Source of the DNA: JAHKLT01 sp046197865
GTDB lineage: Archaea; Methanobacteriota; Methanobacteria; Methanobacteriales; Methanobacteriaceae
Assembly: GCF_046197865.1 (NCBI RefSeq)
Contig: NZ_CP166990.1
Location: 186,001 to 250,000 of the forward strand
Direction: 5' to 3'
DNA: 64,000 nt
The notes beneath the pieces were generated by a model. That model saw nothing but the letters and a program-made list of their open reading frames with translations. It was not told where the DNA came from and ran no database searches. A program made the translations under genes and the position numbers. Of this stretch, positions 16,394 to 25,749 are shown piece by piece (position 1 is the first letter of the stretch; each line of letters begins with the position of its first letter).

Positions 16394-18838
16394 ATGGCCA
16401 AAACAAAAAATATTGATATTCCAATTGAAGGTATGCATTGTGCTTCTTGCGTTTTAAATTTAAACAAAGCTTTTGAGAAGATTGAAGGTGTTAAAGAAGT
16501 TAATGCAGATTTAAATTCTAATAAACTACATTTACTTGTAGATTATAAAAAAGTTTCATATGATAAAATTAATGAAGTAGTTGAATCACTAGGATTTAAA
16601 ACAAGAGCAGATGAGGTAACTTTACAAATTGAAGGTATGCATTGTGCTTCTTGTGTAATGAATGTTGAAAACTTTTTAGGAAAATTAGATGGGATTTTTC
16701 AAGTTCACGCAGATTTAACATCAAATACAACCCAAATATTATATAATAAAGATCAAGTATCTTTAAAACAAATGGAAGATGTTATAAAATCTTTAGGATT
16801 TAAAGTTTTAGGTATTAAAGGACAATCAAATCTTAATGAAGAAGAACTTTATAAAAAAGACCTAAAAGATAAGAGAAATAGAATTATTGTAGGTTTGATT
16901 TTCTCTGGAATTTTAATGGCTTTAATGTATATTCATGTTGATGTTTTTGGCTTATCTATGGGAGAGCTATCTCTTATTATATCAATAGCTCCGTTTATTT
17001 ATGTATCTTTACCAATTTTAAAAGCTGGATTTAATGGTTTAATTCATAAAAACCTTAATATGGATGTTATGTATTCTATGGGTATTGTAGTTGCATATGT
17101 ATCAAGTATCTTAGGAACATTTCATATTGTACTAGATCACAGTTTCATGTTTTATGAATCAGCTATTATGCTTCCTTCATTTTTACTTATTGGTAGGTAT
17201 TTAGAAGCAAGAGCAAAAAACGAAACATCTTCATCTATAAAAGAATTAATTGGTTTACAACCTAAAAATGCTAATTTAATTACTTTAGATGATGATAATA
17301 ATATTTTAACAGAAAAAGTAATTAAAATAGCTGATATTAATATTGGAGATATTTTACTTGTAAAACCAGGAGATAAAATTCCAGTAGATGGTAAAGTTAT
17401 TGATGGAAATAGTTATATTGATGAAGCTATGATTAATGGTGAACCGATTCCTAGAACTGTTAAAAAAGACGATGAATTATTTGCAGGAACTATCAACCAA
17501 GATGGTGTTTTAAAAATTACAGCTTTAAAAATAGGAAAAGACACAGTTTTATCTCAAATTATTAGTTTAGTTGAAAAGGCTCAAAGTTCAAGACCTCCAG
17601 TTCAAAAAATTGCAAATGTAGCTGTAAGTTATTTTATTCCTGTAATTTTAGGAATAGCTATTTTAACATTTATTATATGGTATTTTATTTTAGATTCCAC
17701 TTTATTATTTGCTTTAACTACATTAATTTCTATTTTAGTAATTGCTTGTCCTTGTGCACTTGGTCTTGCAACTCCAACAGCTGTAACTGTAGGTACAGGT
17801 CGAGCAGCAGAATATGGAATCTTAATTAAAGATGGAGATACTTTAGAAAACACTGGTAAAGTAGATGTAGTTGCATTTGATAAAACAGGAACAATTACTC
17901 AAGGTAAACCTACAGTTCAAGAAATCTTCTCATATGATCTAAAAGAAGAAGATGTATTAAAATACATTGCTAGTTTAGAGAAAAATTCTAATCATCCAAT
18001 AGCTAAAGCTATTTTAAATAAAGCAGAAAATCTAAACTTAGATTTATTTACTGTAAATGATTTTGAAAATATATCTGGTAAAGGTATATATGGTTTTATT
18101 AATGATGAGAAAGTTATAGTTGGTAACTTGTCCTTTTTAAAAAGTGAAAATATTGATATAAGTGAAAACCCATTAAAAGATTTTGAAAATTCTATTAATC
18201 AAAATAAAACAGCTATTTTTTTAGTAATAAATAGTGAAATTAAAGGATTAATAACTTTATCTGATAAAATTAAAGATAATTCTAAAAGAACTATTGATGA
18301 ATTGCATAAAATGGGTATTAAAACATATATGATTACAGGAGATAATGAGAAGACAGCTAGCGATGTAGCAAGTCAAGTTGGTATAGATAATATTGATGCT
18401 AATGTTCTACCAGCCGATAAGCTAAACATTGTAAAATCTATTCAAGATAAAGGAAATAAAGTCATATTTGTTGGAGATGGTATTAATGATGCTCCTGCAC
18501 TTACTCAAGCTGATATTGGTGTAGCTATGGGAAATGGTACTGATGTAGCTATGGAAAGTGGAAATATTGTTATTATTGAAGGAGATCTTGAAAATGTTGT
18601 TGCAGCTATTCAATTTTCTAAAAAGGTTATGAAAAGAATTAAAGAAAATATTTTCTGGGCTTTTGCATATAATGGAATTTTAATCCCAGTAGCTGCAGGA
18701 GTATTATATCCTACTTTTGGAATAGTATTTATGCCAGAATGGGCAGCTTTTGCAATGGCATTAAGTTCTGTAACAGTTATTTCATTGTCATTAATGCTTA
18801 AAAGATATGTACCACCAATAAAACAAGTTAAAAATTAG
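16394..18838 (+). CDS. copA: Copper-translocating P1B-type ATPase CopA
   Basis: An 814-residue P-type ATPase for Cu(I) export. Two N-terminal HMA domains carry GMHCASC at residues 13-19 and about 81-87. The membrane copper site is CPC (about 451-453), the phosphorylated Asp is in DKTGTIT (about 496), and the hinge is GDGINDAP. The last helices show YNGILIP and MALSS, the Cu(I)-ATPase signatures. The actuator loop reads NGEP instead of the usual TGE/SGE, a conservative oddity. It follows the CopZ-like gene in one operon; no copper regulator is adjacent. Confidence 0.94.
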   Translation: MAKTKNIDIPIEGMHCASCVLNLNKAFEKIEGVKEVNADLNSNKLHLLVDYKKVSYDKINEVVESLGFKTRADEVTLQIEGMHCASCVMNVENFLGKLDGIFQVHADLTSNTTQILYNKDQVSLKQMEDVIKSLGFKVLGIKGQSNLNEEELYKKDLKDKRNRIIVGLIFSGILMALMYIHVDVFGLSMGELSLIISIAPFIYVSLPILKAGFNGLIHKNLNMDVMYSMGIVVAYVSSILGTFHIVLDHSFMFYESAIMLPSFLLIGRYLEARAKNETSSSIKELIGLQPKNANLITLDDDNNILTEKVIKIADINIGDILLVKPGDKIPVDGKVIDGNSYIDEAMINGEPIPRTVKKDDELFAGTINQDGVLKITALKIGKDTVLSQIISLVEKAQSSRPPVQKIANVAVSYFIPVILGIAILTFIIWYFILDSTLLFALTTLISILVIACPCALGLATPTAVTVGTGRAAEYGILIKDGDTLENTGKVDVVAFDKTGTITQGKPTVQEIFSYDLKEEDVLKYIASLEKNSNHPIAKAILNKAENLNLDLFTVNDFENISGKGIYGFINDEKVIVGNLSFLKSENIDISENPLKDFENSINQNKTAIFLVINSEIKGLITLSDKIKDNSKRTIDELHKMGIKTYMITGDNEKTASDVASQVGIDNIDANVLPADKLNIVKSIQDKGNKVIFVGDGINDAPALTQADIGVAMGNGTDVAMESGNIVIIEGDLENVVAAIQFSKKVMKRIKENIFWAFAYNGILIPVAAGVLYPTFGIVFMPEWAAFAMALSSVTVISLSLMLKRYVPPIKQVKN

Positions 18839-18855
18839 TATTTTAAAAAAAGACG

Positions 18856-19111
18856 TAAAAAGAGAAGGGTACTTCGTGTTTCTCGTATTGATACAACATT
18901 TCAATAATTTTTATTAAATAAGAGGATAAATTATTTTAAAGTTAAGATTAATTTATTCTTCGTATTTGGGGGGTAAGGGGGTTTATCCAATGAATATTGG
19001 TAAATACGATGTAAATAAATCAATTTCTTATTGTTATATAAATGATTGATAATCAATGAATATAAATATATAAAAATATTTAATATTGGGGATTACATCC
19101 TTCTCTTTTTA
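18856..19111. repeat. 256-bp dyad-bounded element with internal G-rich hairpin
   Basis: A 13-bp perfect inverted repeat, TAAAAAGAGAAGG at 18856-18868 and its complement at 19099-19111, bounds the convergent spacer between copA and the minus-strand membrane gene. Inside, 18960-19009 folds with TCGTATTT/AAATACGA outside and CCAAT/ATTGG inside, separated by GGGGGG-TAA-GGGGG. Partial pairing extends the outer helix further. It could be a small non-autonomous mobile element, a structured RNA or a bidirectional terminator. No target-site duplication is evident. Confidence 0.4.
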
Positions 19112-19205
19112 ACATACTATGATATGTTTTAAATTATATATAAATATTTGCTTTTTTGAATCATATTTTATAAAAAACCATTTAAAAAAAGAAAAATAAA
19201 TAAAA

Positions 19206-20057
19206 TTAATTATTTAATTTTATTTTTAAAGTACCTAAATACTTTGACAATACATTATAAAAGATAGCTACTAATGCTGCAGTTACTATACCTGAGACAA
19301 ATCCTGTAACACCATTAACAGCTATTTGTACAAATTCTCCTGTTATTAAAGCTAATATTATTCCAAATATTACATTAACAATAAGTGATATAACTCCTGA
19401 AATAATTGCTAAGTTTATAGGATTTATATAATCAATAGAAGTTAAATCTCCTTCTTGACTTAGTTTAAACTTAATAGGATTAATTTTTTTACTTAATACA
19501 TTATATAAGTATATGGATATTGCAGTTCCAATAAATACAGAAATATACAATACTAATAATATCATTATTATAATAAGAGGATTAGTATAATATGATAAAA
19601 ATTGATATAATGTAAAAGCTAATGCCATCTGTTCTGAAAACATTAAAGTTTGAATTATTGATGTAAAAAGCATTGGAATAATGAAAATTGAAGCTAAATA
19701 TAATAAAATAGCTAAAATTAAAGTAACTAATCCAGCTATTATTGCTGTACTCATTACAGAAACTTCTTCTAAAATTTCATTATCTTTTATTTTAACAGAA
19801 ATTGGTGTTAAATATTTTATAAGAATATTGTAAAGGTAACTTTGTGTAAACATTGCAAAAATGTAATAAATTAAAGATCCAAAAACTATTGTACATGCTA
19901 TGGACAATAAACCACTAACAACACCCATTCCTCCAATTATTCCTCCAAAAATTAATAGAACAACTGCAAATAATATTCCAAAAGCTACTTGAATTCCAGT
20001 TCCTATTTTAGTAGCTGAAATTATATCCATTTCTTTTATTTCTTTAAAATCTGTCAT
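19206..20057 (-). CDS. Integral membrane protein with threefold internal repeat, function unknown
   Basis: A 283-residue polytopic membrane protein with about six to seven hydrophobic helices. A motif recurs three times: YLYNILIKYLTPISVKI (about 75-92), YLYNVLSKKINPIKFKL (about 183-200) and FYNVLSKYLGTLKIKL (end). Each copy follows a hydrophobic pair of helices, so the protein is built from repeated ~100-residue units. I recognise no named family. GGTGATTAA precedes the ATG, which lies eight bases after purB, so the two are co-transcribed. No enzymatic motif is visible, and a link to purine synthesis would be speculation. Confidence 0.7.
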   Translation of the reverse strand: MTDFKEIKEMDIISATKIGTGIQVAFGILFAVVLLIFGGIIGGMGVVSGLLSIACTIVFGSLIYYIFAMFTQSYLYNILIKYLTPISVKIKDNEILEEVSVMSTAIIAGLVTLILAILLYLASIFIIPMLFTSIIQTLMFSEQMALAFTLYQFLSYYTNPLIIIMILLVLYISVFIGTAISIYLYNVLSKKINPIKFKLSQEGDLTSIDYINPINLAIISGVISLIVNVIFGIILALITGEFVQIAVNGVTGFVSGIVTAALVAIFYNVLSKYLGTLKIKLNN

Positions 20058-20065
20058 TTAATCAC

Positions 20066-21415
20066 CTAAAACCAGCTTTCAGATTTCTCTAAAAGTTCAT
20101 CTATAATTTTGAAAGAAGATCCAATATATGTGTGAGGATTCATAATCTTTTCAACATCTTCTTCATTTAAGAATTTTTGAACATCACTATCATCTAAAAT
20201 TAATTCTCCAAGTGGTATTCCTTCTTTATTAGCTTTAATTGCATTTTTCCTTACTATTCCATAAGCAGTCTGTTTTCCCATTCCACTTCTTGTAAGTTCT
20301 GCCATTAATCTCTCAGCCATTATCAATCCATTTGTCAAATTAAGATTTTTCTCAATATTATCATCATAGAAAACAAGATTGTTCATTAATTTAATTGTAA
20401 GTTGTAAAATGTAATCAGTTAATATACAGCTTTCAGGAAACATTATTCTCTCACATGATGAATTAGTTAAATCTCTTTCATGCCAAAGAGGATTATTTTC
20501 CATTGCAGCAAGTACATATGATTTTATAATTCTTGAAACTCCACCAATTCGCTCAGCAGTAATTGGATTCATTTTATGTGGCATTGTACTACTACCAACT
20601 TGTTTTTCAGGATCAAAAAATTCTCCAACTTCCATTATTTCTGTTCTTTGTAAGTTTCTAATTTCTAAAGAAATTTTATCAAGTGTTGTAGCTATATTTG
20701 CAAGCACCATGATAAACTCTAAGTGATTATCTCTTTGAACAACTTGATTTGTAATTGTAGCTGGTTTTAATCCTAAAATGGTAGATACTTTTTTATGAAT
20801 TGTCCATCCATCTTCGCCTAAAGCTGCAGTAGTTCCAACAGCACCATCCATCATTCCAACACACACATTATTTTTTGCATTAAGTAATCTTTCATATTGT
20901 CTGTATAGTTCATCAGCCCAAATACCAAATTTCATTCCATAAGTTGTTGGAAGTGCATGTTGGCCATGAGTTCTACCAATAGCTACTTTATCTTTATTTT
21001 CTTTAGCTAATTTAAGTAAAATTTTTGTAATTTCTTCAATTTTACCTTCAATAATTTCTATTGATTCTTTAAGAAGTAAAGAATTAGAACTATCTACAAC
21101 ATCATTAGAAGTTGCACCAAAATGAACATATTCTCCTGCATCACCTTCACATTGTTCACCAAGACCTTTTACAAGTGCAGCAATGTCATGTTTGGTTTCA
21201 CTTTCAATCTGATTTACTCTTTCAAGTTTAACATATTTAGTAGAAGCTTTTGATTTAATTTCATCTGCATATTCTTTAGGAATTATTCCAAGTTCTCCTT
21301 CAGCTTGTGCAAGTGCAGATTCTACATCTAGCATTTTTTGTAATTTATTTTCAGATTCCCATATATTTTTCATTTCAGGGGTTCCATATCTAAATTCTAT
21401 TGGATGTATAGCCAT
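20066..21415 (-). CDS. purB: Adenylosuccinate lyase PurB
   Basis: A cytoplasmic homotetrameric lyase that acts twice in purine synthesis, cleaving SAICAR and adenylosuccinate with release of fumarate. The fumarase-superfamily signature GSSTMPHKMNPITAERI carries the mobile catalytic-loop serine region. The other active-site blocks are HDIAAL, YVHFGATSNDVVDS and RTHGQHALPTTYG. Length 449 is typical. A GGAGG site sits just before the ATG. Fumarate made here could in principle feed the fumarate-reductase-like operon that lies immediately upstream on the same strand, though a 105-base spacer separates them. Confidence 0.96.
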   Translation of the reverse strand: MAIHPIEFRYGTPEMKNIWESENKLQKMLDVESALAQAEGELGIIPKEYADEIKSKASTKYVKLERVNQIESETKHDIAALVKGLGEQCEGDAGEYVHFGATSNDVVDSSNSLLLKESIEIIEGKIEEITKILLKLAKENKDKVAIGRTHGQHALPTTYGMKFGIWADELYRQYERLLNAKNNVCVGMMDGAVGTTAALGEDGWTIHKKVSTILGLKPATITNQVVQRDNHLEFIMVLANIATTLDKISLEIRNLQRTEIMEVGEFFDPEKQVGSSTMPHKMNPITAERIGGVSRIIKSYVLAAMENNPLWHERDLTNSSCERIMFPESCILTDYILQLTIKLMNNLVFYDDNIEKNLNLTNGLIMAERLMAELTRSGMGKQTAYGIVRKNAIKANKEGIPLGELILDDSDVQKFLNEEDVEKIMNPHTYIGSSFKIIDELLEKSESWF

Positions 21416-21520
21416 TATTTTCCTCCATTTTTATAATAACAAATAAAATTCATATATTTATAATTTGATTTTTATAGTTTAATAAATTTAGTCTTATTTA
21501 ATTTATATAATAATTTAAAT

Positions 21521-22240
21521 TTATTTTAATGATTTATTCCAGATGCTAATTGCATTCGATTTAGTTATTAATTCTTCAATAGGTAAATTTATAGGACATA
21601 TATCATTACAAGAAAGAGATTTTCCACAACCATTGTAAAAATGCTTTCTATATTCTTTTATCATTTCTTTTTTATGTTGTGAATTTTCTTCTTGATTTAT
21701 AAGCTTAAATGCATTTACCATTGATAATGTTCCATTAAAAGAATTATTTATATTAAAATTAGGACATATTTCTAAACAACAGCCACACATCAAACAACGT
21801 GACGATTGATATTCTGTTTCGCTTTGATTTTCATTAATTTTAGCATCACTTTCAAGCCACAAATTCATATTTTTTAAATTATTAAATATAATTTCTTTAT
21901 TTACTTTTAAATCAGCTATGACTTGAAATTTACTTAAAGGTTCGATTATTATGGTATTATTTTTTTCTAGTAAATCTTTTAATATTGATGAACAAGCAAT
22001 ATTTGGCTTATTATTAATAACCATGGAGCATGCACCACATTTTTTTTGTAAACATCCACATTCCCATTCTATTCTTTTAGCTTTATTTCCATCAATATCA
22101 ATTAATTCTTCTTTTGAATTAAGTTCTTCTAAAACAAAAGCAATTGAGTTTGAAACATTTCCCTCATAAACAAAAGTTTGAAAATAGCTATCTTTTTTAT
22201 CTGAATCAAATCTTTTTATTTTTATATTAATTTTTCTCAT
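21521..22240 (-). CDS. Fumarate reductase/succinate dehydrogenase-like iron-sulfur subunit
   Basis: A 239-residue SdhB/FrdB-like electron-transfer subunit. The N-terminal ferredoxin fold has the [2Fe-2S] pattern C-x4-C-x2-C-x11-C within CLQKKCGACSMVINNKP. The C-terminal domain has CLMCGCCLEICP and a later C...SCNDICP pair for the remaining clusters. It lacks the long heterodisulfide-reductase-like extension of the methanogen thiol:fumarate reductase subunit TfrB, so it resembles membrane-type bacterial enzymes. The gene is five bases after the flavoprotein gene, in an operon with a membrane subunit. Confidence 0.88.
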   Translation of the reverse strand: MRKINIKIKRFDSDKKDSYFQTFVYEGNVSNSIAFVLEELNSKEELIDIDGNKAKRIEWECGCLQKKCGACSMVINNKPNIACSSILKDLLEKNNTIIIEPLSKFQVIADLKVNKEIIFNNLKNMNLWLESDAKINENQSETEYQSSRCLMCGCCLEICPNFNINNSFNGTLSMVNAFKLINQEENSQHKKEMIKEYRKHFYNGCGKSLSCNDICPINLPIEELITKSNAISIWNKSLK

Positions 22241-22245
22241 AATAT

Positions 22246-23913
22246 CTACTGTTTTAACTCAAGAATTTCTTTAAAACTAATATTTACTGAATAATTTCCA
22301 TTATATTTTGCAATTGTTGTTTTTTTATATTTTTCATCATTAATTTCAGGAAAATCACTTCTATTATGTGCTCCTCTACTTTCTTTTCTTAGTATTGCAC
22401 ATTCAATTAAAGTTTTTCCTAATATACATTGATTTTCAAAGTTAATATTTTCATAAATATTACTTGTTGAATCATAATTATCCTTAACTTCTCTTTCAAT
22501 AAATTCATTTAATTCTTTTAAACCTTTTTCTAATGTGTTTTGATTTCGTATTATTCCTAAGCTATTTTCTAATATATTATTTAATTTATACTTTAAAACA
22601 GGTAAAGAATTGTTATTTTTCTTTTTGGTAGCTAATTTTAACTTTGATGTTTTATCTAAAATTATTTTATCAACTTCACAGTTTTTATTTAATTTATTAT
22701 CATCTTTTATAGCAGTTTTAGCAGCTATTTCTCCTCCATATATTGCTCCGAGTAATGAATTCCCTCCAAGCCTATTAGCTCCATGATATTGACATGCACA
22801 TTCTCCAGCTGCATAAAGACCTATTATATTAGTTCTATGAAATTCATCTACTTCAATTCCACCCATAAAATAATGAATTCCTGGTGTAACTGGAATAGGT
22901 TCTTTTGAAGGATCAATATTAAAAAATGTTTTACAATCTTCAACAACATCTAATAGATTACTATTTAAAATATTTTTTGGAATTTCAGTTAAATCTAAAT
23001 AAACAGTTTCTATTCCTTGATTTAAAATATTCCATATTTCTTTTGAAATGATATCTCTAGGCATTAAATTACCCATTTCAGGATATTTTTCTTCCATAAA
23101 ATATTTTTTATCTCCATTTTCATAATAAAATAATCTACCTCCTTCACCGCGAGCAGCTTCGCTAATAAGTAAATGTTTATTTGAAAATTTTAATGTTGTA
23201 GGATGATATTGGATAAATTCACAATTAGCTAGTAAAACATTTGATGTGAATAAATTAGCAGTTACAATTCCTTTATTATCTAAAGATCCAGTAGTATTTT
23301 TAAATAATCCATGCATTCCACCAGATGCTATAATTACACTATTGCTTATTATTGGAATTAATTCTTTACTATCTTTATCTAATAGTATACAACCATTACA
23401 TATTTCATTTTCATCTTTTATTAATTCAAAAAAGTAATGATTATCATATCTAGTAACTAATCCTTCATTTTCATATTTTCTGACTTTTTGAATAATGGAA
23501 GTCATTATTTGTTTTCCTGTGCTACTTTTTGCAAATGCTGTTCTTTTTTTCTTTTGTCCTCCAAAATTTCTAAGATCAATATTTCCATTTTCATCTCTAT
23601 TAAATATTACTCCACATGATGCTAATTTGTTTATTATTTTAGGAGCATTATATGTTAAAGATTTAACAGCATTAGGATTACTAAGATATACTCCTGCTTT
23701 AAATGTATCATTAAAATGTTCTTCAACACTGTCGTTTTCTTTCTTAGTATTTAAAGCACCATTTATTCCACCTTCTGCCATAACAGATTGAGCTCGCTCA
23801 GATGGCATTGTCGAAACTAGTATCACTTCATTTTCATTTTCACAAGCTGTTACAGTTGCAGAAAGACCTGCAAGACCAGCTCCAATAATTATTATTTTGC
23901 TCATTTGATTCAC
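22246..23913 (-). CDS. Fumarate reductase-like flavoprotein subunit with non-covalent FAD site
   Basis: A 555-residue FrdA/SdhA/NadB-superfamily flavoprotein. Visible are the dinucleotide motif GAGLAGLSA, catalytic blocks FIQYHPTTL, SEAARGEGGRLF, GIHYFMGGIEV, and the end-domain HGANRLGGNSLLG. The His that carries covalent FAD in FrdA/SdhA (RSHTV...GG) is Gln here (RAQSVMAEGG, Gln42), so FAD should be held non-covalently. That is seen in enzymes that reduce fumarate well but oxidise succinate poorly. It is co-transcribed with the Fe-S subunit and a five-helix membrane protein. Fumarate reduction for succinate and 2-oxoglutarate synthesis is the likely role; the electron donor is open. Confidence 0.87.
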   Translation of the reverse strand: MNQMSKIIIIGAGLAGLSATVTACENENEVILVSTMPSERAQSVMAEGGINGALNTKKENDSVEEHFNDTFKAGVYLSNPNAVKSLTYNAPKIINKLASCGVIFNRDENGNIDLRNFGGQKKKRTAFAKSSTGKQIMTSIIQKVRKYENEGLVTRYDNHYFFELIKDENEICNGCILLDKDSKELIPIISNSVIIASGGMHGLFKNTTGSLDNKGIVTANLFTSNVLLANCEFIQYHPTTLKFSNKHLLISEAARGEGGRLFYYENGDKKYFMEEKYPEMGNLMPRDIISKEIWNILNQGIETVYLDLTEIPKNILNSNLLDVVEDCKTFFNIDPSKEPIPVTPGIHYFMGGIEVDEFHRTNIIGLYAAGECACQYHGANRLGGNSLLGAIYGGEIAAKTAIKDDNKLNKNCEVDKIILDKTSKLKLATKKKNNNSLPVLKYKLNNILENSLGIIRNQNTLEKGLKELNEFIEREVKDNYDSTSNIYENINFENQCILGKTLIECAILRKESRGAHNRSDFPEINDEKYKKTTIAKYNGNYSVNISFKEILELKQ

Positions 23914-23938
23914 TTTTTTTAAAATAATGGCTAATTTT

Positions 23939-24532
23939 CTACAGCCAACTAATATAATAAAATACTGCTGATATTGTAAATAAAATAAAAAATATCAGTA
24001 GAATTAAAAATATTCTTTTATTCTTTTTTTTATAATTAATTATTCCAAGCGAATTTAGCATTGGTCTGATATTTGAAATAATATGCACAAATAATGTAAT
24101 TGTAAGTAAAATTTGTATTATTAAACTAATTATATTAAATTCATAAAGTACATATTGTCCATTTTCCATGCCTCCAAATAGATAAAAGTGGAAACATAAT
24201 AAAACTAACATTAATAAGCCACTAATTCTTCTAATCCAAAATAATCTATTTTCTTTTAAATATAATTTTTCATTATTTTTTCTACTTAATATGGGAAGAA
24301 TTGTAAATATGATTCCAAAAACTGTATGGATAAGAATTAAATCAAAAGCTAACCATGAAATATCTTTTAAATCAATGTAAAATACTCTTAAAAGAATTGT
24401 ACTTCCAACAATTCCATGAATTAAAACTAAAATAATCAATATAATTGAAATGAATAAATTAAGCTTTTTTAAAATAAAATAAACCTGACTTTCTTCAAAT
24501 TTATTTAATATATTCTGTAATTTGTTATTCAT
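23939..24532 (-). CDS. Membrane subunit of a fumarate-reductase-like complex, cytochrome b-type
   Basis: A 197-residue protein with five hydrophobic helices (about 25-48, 60-82, 103-121, 132-153, 172-196). Single histidines lie inside the first four: His39, His69, His115 and His150. In di-heme SdhC/FrdC proteins of the Bacillus/Wolinella type, four histidines in the four-helix core ligate two hemes b, and this spacing fits. Methanobacteriales are regarded as lacking cytochromes, so heme content would be unexpected. The alternative is a heme-free anchor keeping ancestral residues. It is the first gene of the operon, 25 bases before the flavoprotein gene. Confidence 0.75.
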   Translation of the reverse strand: MNNKLQNILNKFEESQVYFILKKLNLFISIILIILVLIHGIVGSTILLRVFYIDLKDISWLAFDLILIHTVFGIIFTILPILSRKNNEKLYLKENRLFWIRRISGLLMLVLLCFHFYLFGGMENGQYVLYEFNIISLIIQILLTITLFVHIISNIRPMLNSLGIINYKKKNKRIFLILLIFFILFTISAVFYYISWL

Positions 24533-24607
24533 ATTAACCTATTTTTTATTAATAATAATTAAAAGTTTCATGGTTTCAAATTTTTTCCATAATTTGTATA
24601 TATGATG

Positions 24608-24630
24608 TAATATAAATTTTCCATATGGAA
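24608..24630 (+). promoter_or_regulatory. TATA box and palindromic operator of the XRE regulator gene
   Basis: TAATATAAAT at 24608-24617 is followed at once by the perfect palindrome TTCCATATGGAA (24619-24630), placed between TATA and the expected start near 24640. This position is ideal for autorepression by the small XRE protein encoded at 24662. The fumarate-reductase-like operon diverges from the same spacer and could share control. Confidence 0.55.
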
Positions 24631-24661
24631 TATATTTTTTACACATATTTTTGGTGAATTG

Positions 24662-24868
24662 ATGAAAAATCAAATTAGATATTTACGATATGAAATGGGA
24701 ATGTCTCAAAAAGAATTAGCTGAAAAGGCTGATGTTACAAGACAAACTATTACTGCCTTAGAAAAAGGTAAATATAATCCTTCTCTTTTTTTAGCACGTA
24801 AAATAACAAAAATATTAAATTGTGAATATATTGAAGATGTATTTTTTTTAGATAATGAAGGTGAATAA
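24662..24868 (+). CDS. Small XRE-family HTH regulator (68 aa)
   Basis: A single helix-turn-helix domain, [22 protein letters not shown], followed by [16 protein letters not shown] and an acidic tail. It is a paralog of the regulator at 12696. The start is ATG 24662 after GGTGA; the preceding TTG is not needed. The DUF4013 membrane gene starts one base after its stop codon, and the ribosome site of that gene lies within the last codons here, so the two are translationally coupled. A perfect 12-bp palindrome in its promoter suggests autoregulation. Confidence 0.9.
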   Translation: MKNQIRYLRYEMGMSQKELAEKADVTRQTITALEKGKYNPSLFLARKITKILNCEYIEDVFFLDNEGE

Positions 24869-24869
24869 A

Positions 24870-25655
24870 ATGATATTAGATATTTATAAAGATTCTTTAG
24901 AATACGCTATTAAAGATGGAACAGCAATTTTAAAACTAGGACTCATGTCAATACTCAGTTTTTTAATTTTACCTATATTTTTATTTTTTGGATATAATTA
25001 TAGAGTTATTAAAACAGCAACTCATGGAACTATTAATGGAGATGATGATGTTCCTAATTTTGATGATTTGGTCTCTATGTTTATTGAAGGAATACAAGTT
25101 TTTTTAATTAAATTTATTTATTCAATAATTCCTATGTTGACTTTTTTTATATTACTTGTTATAGGAGGTAGTTTGGGAGAATTTAATGACGAATTAGGTA
25201 ATGTTGTAGTGATTTTGGGTATGATTATAACAATAATAGTAGCTATAATTTCTGCATTATTTGCTCTTTTAGCTATTCCTAGAATGGCTTATAATGATGA
25301 TTCAATTAAAGAAGCTTTTAATTTTAAAGAAATTTTTGATTCTATTAAATTAATAGGTGTTTTAAGACTTATTGGATTTTTAATAGGTCTTTTAATTATT
25401 GGAATTGTAATTGTTAGTGTAATTACAGGTATTTTTCTTTTAGCGTTTGGATTAATTGGAGGTTTAGGAGCTTTCATAGCTTCTTGGGATGGTGCATTAT
25501 TTGGTCTTTTCTCATCATTTTCTCATTTTGGCACAATGGTTTTTGCATCTTTTATAGTGTTATTTATAATATATTCAATTATTATAACTCCATTTTTAAA
25601 CATTCTTAATAATAGAGCTATAGGTTTAATTTATGAAGAATTAGATAATAATTAA
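24870..25655 (+). CDS. DUF4013 family membrane protein
   Basis: A 261-residue membrane protein with about six helices and the DUF4013-like start (ILDIYKDSLEYAIKD, then a helix and a FGYNYRVIK segment) that I associate with methanobacterial proteins of unknown function. The start at 24870 follows GGTGA at good spacing; an ATG at 24855 overlaps that site and is unlikely. Translational coupling to the XRE regulator suggests regulator and membrane protein act together, like sensor-less repressor/effector pairs. No catalytic motif is visible. Confidence 0.72.
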   Translation: MILDIYKDSLEYAIKDGTAILKLGLMSILSFLILPIFLFFGYNYRVIKTATHGTINGDDDVPNFDDLVSMFIEGIQVFLIKFIYSIIPMLTFFILLVIGGSLGEFNDELGNVVVILGMIITIIVAIISALFALLAIPRMAYNDDSIKEAFNFKEIFDSIKLIGVLRLIGFLIGLLIIGIVIVSVITGIFLLAFGLIGGLGAFIASWDGALFGLFSSFSHFGTMVFASFIVLFIIYSIIITPFLNILNNRAIGLIYEELDNN

Positions 25656-25749
25656 TTAAATATTATTCTAATTACTTTTTTAAATTACCTAAATATTTTT
25701 ATATGATGCAAAAATAAGTATTATAATATAAAAAGTGGTTTGGTATTAA

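Noticed and set aside
18968..18981. G-quadruplex
   Set aside because: Only two G tracts are present; four are needed in one strand.
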